Assembly: GCF_009176705.1 (NCBI RefSeq)
Contig: NZ_AP021846.1
Coordinates: forward strand, 1,892,001 to 1,956,000
From: Pseudoalteromonas sp. A25
GTDB lineage: Bacteria > Pseudomonadota > Gammaproteobacteria > Enterobacterales > Alteromonadaceae
Direction of reading: 5' to 3'
DNA: 64,000 nucleotides
The notes under the pieces were generated by a model that saw nothing but the letters and a program-made list of their open reading frames with translations, made no database searches and was not told the DNA's origin. Shown one piece after another: positions 43,724 to 51,480 of the stretch. The translations under genes were made by a program, and so were the position numbers. Each line of letters opens with the position of its first letter. The stretch's first letter is position 1.

Positions 43724-44956
43724 GTGAGTGATAGTAAAAAAATATTTATACTTAACAATCTTTGTGGCCAATTGATGGCTTTAGGTAAGGCCCTTGAAGA
43801 GATGGGTCATCAAGTGGCTGTACTTGAGACTGATGCCAACGGTTGTCGCGACTTAGTTACAGCTAAGAATGCGATTACTGCATTTGAACCTGATATTATT
43901 CTCCAACAAAACTTCAACGTCTATATGCTTAGTGGCGAGTTTGGTGAGGCGTTATTAGACTGGATTGAAGCTGAACAAATTAAACAACTTTTTTGGTTTG
44001 TTGGTCGTCCTGATTGTATGAGCAAAGTTTATCTATTTGAGCAATGGGTTGAAAAAGGTTACTTTAAAAAGGCAGAATTTTTTTGTACTGCGAAAGCGAT
44101 GATGCCTTTTTTTGAGCAATATGGTCTTAAAGCAGATCATCTACCGGCCGCGATAAAGCCAAGCAGTGTAAATGTGCAGACTAGAAAAAATGCTAAATTT
44201 GTTACCAGCTATTTTAGTAACACCGTAGTTTGGCCTAAAACGACTCCAATGGGTACCATAACCGCGGCTTTGAGTAACACAGACACATGCATGCGCTATT
44301 TTTTATCCCTTGTTTGCGCCAGTTTACCCAATCACAATCCACAGTCGATTGTAAATTGGATTTTAGATCCTGTTCGCCAATTTTTTAATAGCTTAGATAT
44401 TGATTTTATTACCCATCAATTAAAGCGAGATAGACTTGATAGCGCGTTGCAACACGTACCCGCGCAGGTACGCTATGCTGTGCTTCATCAAGTTGAATAT
44501 CTTTATAGTGATTTTATTTCTTATACTATTTACCAAAATATAAAATCAGCTGTGCAATATACATCTGGCAGTAATTTTTGGGATGCATTACAAGAATCAG
44601 CTGACAAAGTTGGTTCGGCAGAGGTTTGCCAGTTGGATGTTGCCTCATTTAATAGTGGTGCAGTTATATCATTTTCGCCATTTTTAACAATGTCGGCCCC
44701 TTCAAGTGCGCCATTATCAATAGTTGCAAGTGGAAATGTGGCCATTTGTGAGTTCCGTGAAGAGCTAACAGAATTGCTCCCTGCTGAATATGTAACGACT
44801 TATAAAACTATCGAAGAATTAAGTCATCACATTGATTCATTGGATAAGAACCTATCTAACCACAGTGACCGTATTGTTGCTGCTCAAGATTATGTTTTGA
44901 CTCATCATACTCATCTTCACCGAGCTCAAACAGTGACAGACTGGCTTAATAAATGA
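43724..44956 (+). CDS. CgeB/DUF3880-like glycosyltransferase, paralogue 2
   Basis: A 410-residue paralogue of the protein at 41.7 kb, alike from end to end (same I-F-I-L-N-N-L-C-G-Q-L-M-A-L-G-K-A-L, Q-Q-N-F-N-V-Y-M-L-S-G-E-F-G, W-F-V-G-R-P-D-C-M-S-K, T-H-Q-L-K-R-D-R-L-D and S-F-N/K-x-G-A/V-V-I/V-S-F-S-P-F blocks). Differences concentrate at residues 145-175. AAGGAA lies 9 bp before its GTG. The pair arose by tandem duplication with the methyltransferase between. Divergence without decay suggests both are used, perhaps on successive sugars or different acceptors. Confidence 0.67.
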   Translation: MSDSKKIFILNNLCGQLMALGKALEEMGHQVAVLETDANGCRDLVTAKNAITAFEPDIILQQNFNVYMLSGEFGEALLDWIEAEQIKQLFWFVGRPDCMSKVYLFEQWVEKGYFKKAEFFCTAKAMMPFFEQYGLKADHLPAAIKPSSVNVQTRKNAKFVTSYFSNTVVWPKTTPMGTITAALSNTDTCMRYFLSLVCASLPNHNPQSIVNWILDPVRQFFNSLDIDFITHQLKRDRLDSALQHVPAQVRYAVLHQVEYLYSDFISYTIYQNIKSAVQYTSGSNFWDALQESADKVGSAEVCQLDVASFNSGAVISFSPFLTMSAPSSAPLSIVASGNVAICEFREELTELLPAEYVTTYKTIEELSHHIDSLDKNLSNHSDRIVAAQDYVLTHHTHLHRAQTVTDWLNK

Positions 44957-45049
44957 ATGCTTTGTGGCAGGAGCAGCTACAGGATACTTTTAAATACTCG
45001 CTGATAGTTAAAAATGGATCAAACACCAAAACAACAACTAAGCGAGACG

Positions 45050-45213
45050 GTCACTCTAATTTGCATGTTGGTGAGCCTTGTCTAAGTTGCTAGTTCTTTA
45101 AAATCATTTCAAATTCTAAGTTTAAGGCGTGAATGATAGGATTCGCAAGGAAGCGGTAAATCAGTTTGTCATATACCCCGTATTATCATTGTTTTTCACG
45201 CCGTGCGCGTTGC
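45050..45213 (+). pseudogene. Decayed 5' remnant of a REP-associated (Y1/HUH) transposase element
   Basis: This stretch aligns with 51505-51665, covering the leader and first ~27 codons of the intact transposase gene: AATTTGCATGTTGG, CAAATTCTAAGTT, CGCAAGGAAGCGG and TATTATCATTG are shared. The ATG (45133) opens M-I-G-F-A-R-K-R and then hits TAA where the intact gene has CAA (Q). Similarity ends near 45213, so most of the gene is gone. From there to 45428 I see only leader sequence for the next gene. Confidence 0.8.
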
Positions 45214-45428
45214 AATAATTACTTTAGTTACACAATTTGTATCTTGTACGCACCACACAATTTTAAAGTGTTTATAAGGTGTTATGAGAACACATGGACC
45301 ACGTGTAATTACTCGTAATAGGCTAATTGAGTGCGTAAGACTAATATAAAACGCATCTCATATCCTAAAGGTAAACAGCAAACTTTGTTTATGAGAGCCA
45401 CAAAGTCAGTTAACGCAAGGAGAACATA

Positions 45429-46298
45429 ATGGGAATTTCGGAACAAGCAGACGTAAAACAACTGAAAGCTGAGGGCGCTTATCCTGCAATCGGTATTTTA
45501 AACACAGAAGGCTTTTTATTTTATCACGTTGGTTGCTTATTTATATTGGATGATTCCGAGCAACCTACGATACGCTTGCACGCAGATGGGTTTGGCGATG
45601 ATTTTGACTTTAGTATTTGTGATATAGACGGCTCATTCATCTTACCACCATCTGATTTAGAAGGCTCTTGTGAGTTTAGTTTGCTCGCGGCTGATTTTGA
45701 GGAAGGCGGCATTGAACTGACTATTTATAAGAAAGGTGAAGTCGTCGGTGAATTTGCAGGTGTGTGTGAAGGGCTCGGAGAGGTAGGCATCCTTAAACAC
45801 AAAGGGAAACTCTCGATTCCTAAACCAAAAGAGCATGTGAATGTTTTTAAATTTGTAGGTGAAAGTGGCATTGACTCGATTAATTTTTACTATGGGGATG
45901 TGAACTCGATCACGCCGGGTGAGCCTTGGGGCGATGTTACCAGTGAAAGCCATAATGGCGGCAAAACGGTGGAAATAAAAGTTGATGCAGGTCGAAAAGC
46001 AGATAAAGCTAATGCAAAGTGGTTCAATGACACCGTTAATAGTGAAAGTAGTAAAATGTTTCATACACGCGGTGGAGACAACGTTCCGAGTGAACTCAAC
46101 TTCGCCATTCAAGGGATCCTAGAAATCAATCAAAAGCGCTTTAATGTATGTTTAGGGCAAGGTACCTCAGGCTCGTATAATAATTGGCACTTAGCATCTG
46201 AAGACATTAATTCTGCCCATCCACACAAAGGAGGAGACATGGGCAGCTATCATTTCACACAAAGCGGCTCAGATGAGTTTATCGTAAAGAAAAAATAG
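45429..46298 (+). CDS. Unrecognised 289-aa protein, beta-rich
   Basis: GCAAGGAGAACATA precedes the ATG, a strong ribosome site. The protein has no signal peptide or membrane segment, is acidic in the N-terminal half (D-D-F-D-F-S-I-C-D-I-D-G) and rich in Gly and alternating hydrophobics, suggesting a two-domain beta structure with a linker near residue 130. The C-terminal domain has F-N-V-C-L-G-Q-G-T-S-G-S-Y-N-N-W-H-L-A-S and ends in G-S-D-E-F-I-V-K-K-K. The Asn/Trp/Ser-rich stretch resembles sugar-binding or pore-forming folds, but I do not recognise the family. It stands alone, closed by a strong terminator. Confidence 0.72.
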   Translation: MGISEQADVKQLKAEGAYPAIGILNTEGFLFYHVGCLFILDDSEQPTIRLHADGFGDDFDFSICDIDGSFILPPSDLEGSCEFSLLAADFEEGGIELTIYKKGEVVGEFAGVCEGLGEVGILKHKGKLSIPKPKEHVNVFKFVGESGIDSINFYYGDVNSITPGEPWGDVTSESHNGGKTVEIKVDAGRKADKANAKWFNDTVNSESSKMFHTRGGDNVPSELNFAIQGILEINQKRFNVCLGQGTSGSYNNWHLASEDINSAHPHKGGDMGSYHFTQSGSDEFIVKKK

Positions 46299-46314
46299 TT
46301 ACGCATTAACACAA

Positions 46315-46341
46315 AAAACGGCGCTAATATCGCGCCGTTTT
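46315..46341 (+). terminator. Rho-independent terminator
   Basis: AAAACGGCGC / GCGCCGTTTT form a 10-bp stem with loop TAATATC, 16 bp after the stop of the 289-aa protein gene. Confidence 0.85.
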
Positions 46342-46535
46342 ATCGAAAAGGCGGCGCTAATCGTAATAGTTGATTTTGCTCAATGGTATATTCTCTTTCT
46401 TCTGTGGAAGCCAGTGTAGAAGACCTAAATCGACTGTACTTACTAAGATCGCATGTAGAAAAATCGCATAACGCTTGTTGCTGGTACGATGAGTTGTTAC
46501 TCTCAACGTCAATAACAAGAATTAAAGGCAAAATC

Positions 46536-46973
46536 ATGCAGGAATTTTTTGAGAAGTTTGCAATTAATACCAAAATTAATGTGGTATGGGGTGAAATGGA
46601 TGCGTTGGGACATGTGAATAACGTGTCGTACTTTCGTTACTTCGAAACCGCACGAATCGACTTTTTAAGCCAAACAGGGCTACTGGCTGTATTATCAGAA
46701 CCTACACATAGCCCCGTGTTACGTGATACATATGCGCAATACAAACGACCGGTTACTTTTCCAGATACCTTGTACATCGGCTCATATATTACCGACATCA
46801 AAGAAGACCGCTTCACGATGCGTTACGAGGCGTTTAGTGAGTCGCAACAGGCAGTATGCACAACAGGGTATGCAAATGTAGTGATGTTTAACATGAAAAC
46901 AGGGCAAAAATCGCCGATCCCTGAGCATATGCTGACCATTCTTAAGCAATACGAAATGGATATTAATCAGTAA
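46536..46973 (+). CDS. Acyl-CoA thioesterase, hotdog fold (4HBT/YbgC-like)
   Basis: I place the start at ATG 46536 (AAAGG 8 bp upstream), giving 145 residues; the longer frame from 46383 has no similarity to the family in its extra 51 codons. The hotdog signature is V-V-W-G-E-M-D-A-L-G-H-V-N-N-V-S-Y-F-R-Y-F-E, with the catalytic aspartate and H-V-N-N, followed by Q-Y-K-R-P-V-T-F-P-D-T-L. These enzymes hydrolyse acyl-CoA thioesters. Single gene with its own terminator. Confidence 0.87.
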   Translation: MQEFFEKFAINTKINVVWGEMDALGHVNNVSYFRYFETARIDFLSQTGLLAVLSEPTHSPVLRDTYAQYKRPVTFPDTLYIGSYITDIKEDRFTMRYEAFSESQQAVCTTGYANVVMFNMKTGQKSPIPEHMLTILKQYEMDINQ

Positions 46974-47023
46974 GGTTACGCTTACCCTTATGCGCTTTAA
47001 AGCTTTTACTATGCAATTATCAC

Positions 47024-47050
47024 AAAGGTTAACAAAATTCAGTTAACCTT
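47024..47050 (+). terminator. Rho-independent terminator after the thioesterase gene
   Basis: AAGGTTAAC / GTTAACCTT stem with loop AAAATTCA, followed by TTTTTAC on the plus strand. Confidence 0.8.
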
Positions 47051-47076
47051 TTTTACGTTGCACGCGTACTTTTATT

Positions 47077-47391
47077 TTAATGTACTGTAATTGGCAGATC
47101 ATTGACCACAAGTGATTGACCATTTTTTTGAGCGCGCAGAAAGCTTGAGATCAAAACATCATGAGACAATGCGTTAATATCGTTAACCTCTTCAACCATG
47201 CAAAACGTAATAGATTCCCAACCTAAATCTTTAATAAAGGTTTTAAGCTGATTGATGTTATCTTGATAATTTTCATCGGTTGTTAGCAGGCCGATAGAGT
47301 GTTTGTTGCCAGGTTTGTATTTTCCATGGTGTGTGGTTGCACATTTAGCGTACCCGCTTAACACATACACCGTATTTGCGTTGTGAGCCAT
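47077..47391 (-). CDS. Hypothetical protein (104 aa)
   Basis: A small soluble protein without signal or membrane segments. It begins M-A-H-N-A-N-T-V-Y-V-L-S-G-Y-A-K-C-A-T-T-H and contains I-G-L-L-T-T-D-E-N-Y, a central helix and a final S-L-V-V-N-D-L-P-I. I do not recognise the family. The position between two repeat-rich segments, and its opposite strand, suggest a solitary gene at the edge of the cassette region. Confidence 0.55.
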   Translation of the reverse strand: MAHNANTVYVLSGYAKCATTHHGKYKPGNKHSIGLLTTDENYQDNINQLKTFIKDLGWESITFCMVEEVNDINALSHDVLISSFLRAQKNGQSLVVNDLPITVH

Positions 47392-47473
47392 CTTTATGAC
47401 ACCCTTAAATTTGATTTTGGCAATTCTTATGCATTTTTTAAACCAAGCTTTAAGATGTGCTTACTACAATTGT

Positions 47474-47896
47474 TTAAGCATTGAAAATATTAAGAATAAT
47501 CATATCTTCTTTAGATATTCTCATCACAAAAGGTGTCAATTTTTTGTGGTGCTCTACTGAACCCCAACTCTGATAGTCATTCCAATTCAGCGTTACCGAG
47601 TGTATTGGAGTGGCGCATACTGTTAAAACGTTATTGAGCACATACCGATAAAAGAACTGCAACCCATTGCGGTCGAGCTTCACGGTACTCCAAGAATGGG
47701 AGGCAATGAGCTGTGCAAAGTACGCTTTAAGGTCCTGGGTGGTTAAGTTATCAGGGCAGCAATCAAAGAAAGCAGCGATACGACGCACGGCACGGCTATA
47801 GGCATCGATGGTAGCTGGACGCTTGCCTTGCAGGGTTAAATTGGTAAGATGTTGTTGGTAAAGGTGATTAAACCGAAGTTGTTCGGACGAGTTCAT
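47474..47896 (-). pseudogene. Truncated tyrosine recombinase, N-terminal SAM-like domain only
   Basis: 140 codons whose first ~88 form the core-binding domain of a tyrosine recombinase: R-P-A-T-I-D-A-Y-S-R-A-V-R-R-I-A, L-T-T-Q-D-L-K-A-Y-F, S-W-S-T-V-K-L-D-R-N-G-L-Q-F-F-Y-R-Y-V-L-N. After V-L-N the frame runs into unrelated sequence and the catalytic domain (R...HxxR...Y) is missing. The pattern is that of recombinases paired with IS91-like elements rather than IntI, so it is not the integron integrase. Confidence 0.7.
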
Positions 47897-47994
47897 GATA
47901 TTACTCCTAGAAAGGCCATCGAGATAGATGGCATCTAGAAAGTATTAAATATCAGTGGGAAGATGTGTGTTTAACTCTGCCGCGCAGCGGCTTC

Positions 47995-48093
47995 GTTCAA
48001 CAAGGCATTCAAACGGACAATTTACAGTTGGCTTTTGTTCGTGCCTCACATATTTTAGCCAACTATAAACTGCCGCTTAATGTGGCGTTGGTA
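47995..48093 (+). repeat. Integron attC site 1, split by an IS1111-type element
   Basis: R'' GTTCAAC (47995-48001) matches RYYYAAC exactly. The site continues AACAAGGCATTCAAACGGAC, has the internal arms ACAGTTGGC / GCCAACT, and ends TTAATGTGGCGTT where the IS begins. Restoring the far side gives GTTAGCA as R'. No intact cassette gene precedes it. Confidence 0.8.
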
Positions 48094-48397
48094 TGACTCC
48101 CACTGTCAAGTTAAACACACTGATCCTTGCCTAACTATAAGCCATAATTTCTTAACTCGAATTAGAGAGAGTTAACGCATAGGATGAAGCAAGTAATTTC
48201 GTCGGTTTTCATGCTGGTATTCGTTGGTTATTACTATTTCTAGTAACAGAGCAGACCTTACTTAACTCGACGTGGCACCTATCTTCAGTCTATGTTCGTG
48301 GTTCAATGCCGCGGTAACAACATTGCCATCCTAACGCCGTCGGTGGTTGTGCCACACCCGATGCTTGACCCAATGCATTAACTCTAATTCGTTCATA
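48090..48397 (-). ncRNA. Candidate guide RNA (seekRNA/bridge RNA) locus of the IS1111-type element
   Basis: In the IS110 family the long non-coding end of the IS encodes an RNA that picks the target; in the IS1111 group it lies downstream of the transposase gene, as here. The region is kept almost unchanged in the second copy (50781-51088). It contains CTAACGCC (48331-48338), the complement of GGCGTTAG across the attC insertion point, and GCATTAA (48375-48381), the complement of the TTAATGC of the adjacent attC arm. RNA boundaries and strand are not established. Confidence 0.5.
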
Positions 48398-49552
48398 TTA
48401 AGCAGGTACTCTTGATAATCGTAATTTAGGATTTATCGGTGAGAGTACAATCTGTTTAGCGATTGCCCAGATATAAGCAATCATTTCACGGGCAATGGCG
48501 GTGACAACCAAGTTGTAATGCTTGCCTTTATTAATGAGCTTTTTATAACGTTTACACAGTCTTAATTGTGCTTTCCATGCGATATCAACAATCTGTTTTG
48601 GTAAACCTTCTTGTCGTTTTTGTAACTCGGTCGATATGTTGGCTGCATGACGGTAACTATGAGCACCTTCGACCAATAAGCGCCTTGCACGACCATTGCC
48701 ACATCTAGTAATTGCGCCAATGTGCCTTTTACCACCGCTCGAGTGCTCACTTGGTACAAGGCCAAGGTAACTCATCAATTTACGCGGATGGTCGAAACGG
48801 GTTAAATCGCCAAGCTCAGCCACAACGCCAGCGGCCACGAGTAAGCGAACGCCGCGCATAGCCTGAATGGCTTTAACAACAGGGTAGTATCGCCATTGAC
48901 AAACATGGTGAGAGAGTTCATTGTCGAGTCGCTCTAATCGTGCAGTTCGCTCGTTTATAGTTTGAATAAACTCTTGTAAAACGATTTGTTGTGCGGGGTG
49001 TGGCAACACCAGTTCAGTGAGCCAACGTAAGTGTTTAAGAGACCAGTTTGCAGTGCCTGCGTAGTTAATATTGTTGCGAAGAAGCAGTGCTTTTAGCTGG
49101 TACTTCGCATCTTTTAAGTCTTTCATCGCGACTTCTCGAGCACGAGATAAATCACGAATAGCTTCATCTTCTGGCTCAGGCACATAAATAGGAGTTAAGT
49201 CTTCAGACTTAAGTAATTTAGCCAGTTTAAGTGCGTCACGCTTGTCAGTTTTTACACGCTCGCCAGGTTTTTTAGGAATAAGCGAAGGTGCAACAACGTA
49301 ACAACAATGCCCAAGAGAAGTGATTAAGCGATAAATCCAGTAACCACAAGGGCCAGCTTCATAAACGAAATGCAGAGTTGCGTTTGGGTATTTAGATTCA
49401 AATTGCCTGATAAGCTTTTTAATAGCGACTTTAGCAGAAGAAATGCGACCGAAATGAATGGGTTGTGCGCCGCGGTTATCTTCGATGTAGGCAACTTCAA
49501 TGAACTCTTTATGAGTATCTAAGCCAATGAAAAGTATGTTATGTTTAGTCAT
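48398..49552 (-). CDS. IS110-family (IS1111 group) transposase
   Basis: A 384-residue DEDD recombinase. The N-terminal RuvC-like domain has F-I-G-L-D-T-H-K-E-F (first Asp, D12), F-V-Y-E-A-G-P-C-G-Y-W-I and K-T-D-K-R-D-A-L-K-L-A-K. The C-terminal Transposase_20 domain has M-S-Y-L-G-L-V-P-S-E-H-S-S-G-G-K-R, carrying the catalytic serine. It is full length for the group and looks active. The last ~130 codons and the first ~15 are also present in the broken copy at 51-52.8 kb, nearly identical. Confidence 0.92.
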   Translation of the reverse strand: MTKHNILFIGLDTHKEFIEVAYIEDNRGAQPIHFGRISSAKVAIKKLIRQFESKYPNATLHFVYEAGPCGYWIYRLITSLGHCCYVVAPSLIPKKPGERVKTDKRDALKLAKLLKSEDLTPIYVPEPEDEAIRDLSRAREVAMKDLKDAKYQLKALLLRNNINYAGTANWSLKHLRWLTELVLPHPAQQIVLQEFIQTINERTARLERLDNELSHHVCQWRYYPVVKAIQAMRGVRLLVAAGVVAELGDLTRFDHPRKLMSYLGLVPSEHSSGGKRHIGAITRCGNGRARRLLVEGAHSYRHAANISTELQKRQEGLPKQIVDIAWKAQLRLCKRYKKLINKGKHYNLVVTAIAREMIAYIWAIAKQIVLSPINPKLRLSRVPA

Positions 49553-49679
49553 GCTAGCCTCTGCTATTTAGTTATTTGACAAACTAATTATGGCTCTGGC
49601 TTTAAGCTAACCCACGAAAATGCGGAGGCTAGCACCGTGTGGGAGTCATTATGTCTAGCATTACACGGAGTTTGGCACC

Positions 49680-50684
49680 TTGATTAGCTACATAGATGAA
49701 GCAGGAACTTTTGTTTCTAAAGGTGCACCTGAAAATTCATGGTGTACAGTCGCTTGTTATTCTCATCCTGAGTTTGAAAAAAGAAAACTGACAGAGTTGT
49801 TGAGGAAATTAAAATTAGACGAAGGGTTTTCTCAAGACAATGAAGTTAAGCTTAAAAATATCTCTGAAAATGGATACATAAATTTCCTTGATAAACTTAG
49901 CCAGTTAAATGGCACTTTGTTTTGTACCGCTACTGATTCTAGTTTCAATTCACTCGATAAAATCAACTCACACAAAGATGCTCATTTAGCATCTATTCTT
50001 CGTGGTCAAAGTGAAATGAAATATGATGGCGGAAAAGAAGCCATGAAGATCTTGCATAATCAGTTAAGCGGGCTACCAGAACAACTATATGTACAATTTC
50101 ACTGTCAAGCAGTCCTTCTTTCTTCATTTATTCAAAGAGGAATTGCATTTTATGTACAGAGGTACCCCAATTCACTCAAGAACTTTCGTTGGCGATATGA
50201 CGCCAAAGAGCTGTTGAAAATTACTGATTTTGAAGATTCTTTTCAAAAATTTGTTCCTACTCTTTTGCAGGCATACTCAATTGATAATCCAACAGCAGCA
50301 TTGGATTGGTGTGATTATTCGCCAATGAAAAAATTCATTGGCACTATACCTGATTACTTGGCTGAAAAAGTACCAGAGCTTGAAGGGAAAGAAGCCTTCG
50401 ATATTCAAAAAATAATTAGAGATGATATTCAGTTCATAGACTCTAAATCTAGTTCAGGAGTACAAACAGCTGATTTACTTGCATCGGGTTTAAGACGACT
50501 TCTAAGACTTGAGTTTCAGGATAATCAACTTGTAGCTGAACGCTTTGGAAAATTGTTACTGCAAGAAAAAGGTAATAAACCACCTATTTCACTAGTTGCA
50601 TTTGATGGTGAATCTGAAATAGATGGAGATTTAGCGGTAATCATTAAAACCTTGATACGTAACTGTAAACGGATTCTAAAGTAA
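49680..50684 (+). CDS. DUF3800 protein carried as an integron cassette
   Basis: A 334-residue protein with TTG start; GGAG lies 9 bp upstream and the family's opening Y-I-D-E-A-G falls at residues 4-9, so the start seems native. The C-terminal F-I-D-S-K-S-S-S-G-V-Q-T-A-D-L-L-A-S-G is the second DUF3800 hallmark; together they suggest an RNase H-like fold. DUF3800 genes are frequent in mobile and defence loci, but the activity is unproven. The stop codon touches attC 2, and the restored R' of attC 1 lies just before the gene: a complete cassette. Confidence 0.85.
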   Translation: MISYIDEAGTFVSKGAPENSWCTVACYSHPEFEKRKLTELLRKLKLDEGFSQDNEVKLKNISENGYINFLDKLSQLNGTLFCTATDSSFNSLDKINSHKDAHLASILRGQSEMKYDGGKEAMKILHNQLSGLPEQLYVQFHCQAVLLSSFIQRGIAFYVQRYPNSLKNFRWRYDAKELLKITDFEDSFQKFVPTLLQAYSIDNPTAALDWCDYSPMKKFIGTIPDYLAEKVPELEGKEAFDIQKIIRDDIQFIDSKSSSGVQTADLLASGLRRLLRLEFQDNQLVAERFGKLLLQEKGNKPPISLVAFDGESEIDGDLAVIIKTLIRNCKRILK

Positions 50685-50783
50685 TGCTAACAAGTCATTT
50701 AAAAGGACAAAAAACAGTTGGTTTTTGCTCCTTCGTTGCTTATTTTAACCAACTATTTTTAGCCTCTTAATGCGGGCGTTGGT
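50685..50783 (+). repeat. Integron attC site 2, split by the second IS1111-type copy
   Basis: It starts at the stop codon of the DUF3800 gene with TGCTAACAAG (R'' degenerate), has the arms ACAGTTGGTT / AACCAACT and CTCCTTCG between, and ends TTAATGCGGGCGTT where the IS begins. Restoring the far side gives GTTATGC as R'. The arms differ from site 1 in a compensatory way. Confidence 0.82.
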
Positions 50784-51480
50784 ATGACTCCCACTGTCAA
50801 GTTAAACACACTGAGCCTTGCCTAACTATAAGCCATAATTTCTTAACTCGAATTAGAGAGAGTTAACGCATAGGATGAAGCAAGTAATTTCGTCGGTTTT
50901 CATGCTGGTATTCGTTGGTTATTACTATTTCTAGTAACAGAGCAGACCTTACTTAGCTCGACGTGGCACCTATCTTCAGTCTATGTTCGTGGTTCAATGT
51001 CGCGGTAACAACATTGCCATCCTAACGCCGTCGGTGGTTGTGCCACACCCGATGCTTGACCCAATGCATTAACTCTAATTCGTTCATATTAAGCAGGTAC
51101 TCTTGATAATCGTAATTTATGATTTATCGGTGAGAGTACAATCTGTTTAGCGATTGCCCAGATATAAGCAATCATTTCACGGGCAATGGCGGTGACAACC
51201 AAGTTGTAATGCTTGCCTTTATTAATGAGCTTTTTATAACGTTTACACAGTCTTAATTGTGCTTTCCATGCGATATCAACAATCTGTTTTGGTAAACCTT
51301 CTTGTCGTTTTTGTAACTCGGTCGATATGTTGGCTGCATGACGGTAACTATGAGCACCTTCGACCAATAAGCGCCTTGCACGACCATTGCCACATTTAGT
51401 AATTGCGCCAATGTGCCTTTTACCACCGCTCGAGTGCTCACTTGGTACAAGGCCAAGGTAACTCATCAATTTACGCGGAT

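Larger units (their letters stand above)
48090..49656 (-). mobile_element. IS110-family (IS1111 group, attC-targeting) insertion sequence, intact copy
   Basis: The element lies between GGCGTT (attC) and TAGCATTACACGG. Its ends carry GACTCCCAC (48096-48104) and GTGGGAGTC (49639-49647) as subterminal inverted repeats, typical of the IS1111 group. The single transposase gene is on the minus strand with a ~300-bp non-coding tail downstream of it. The same sequence recurs at 50781-52939, inserted at the same point of another attC. Confidence 0.85.

Noticed and set aside
46383..46535. N-terminal extension of the hotdog thioesterase
   Set aside because: The extra 51 codons have no family similarity, and AAAGG sits properly before the internal ATG at 46536.
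47474..47896. Possible integron integrase intI
   Set aside because: The N-terminal domain does not resemble IntI, the catalytic domain and IntI-specific insert are missing, and the reading frame is truncated.
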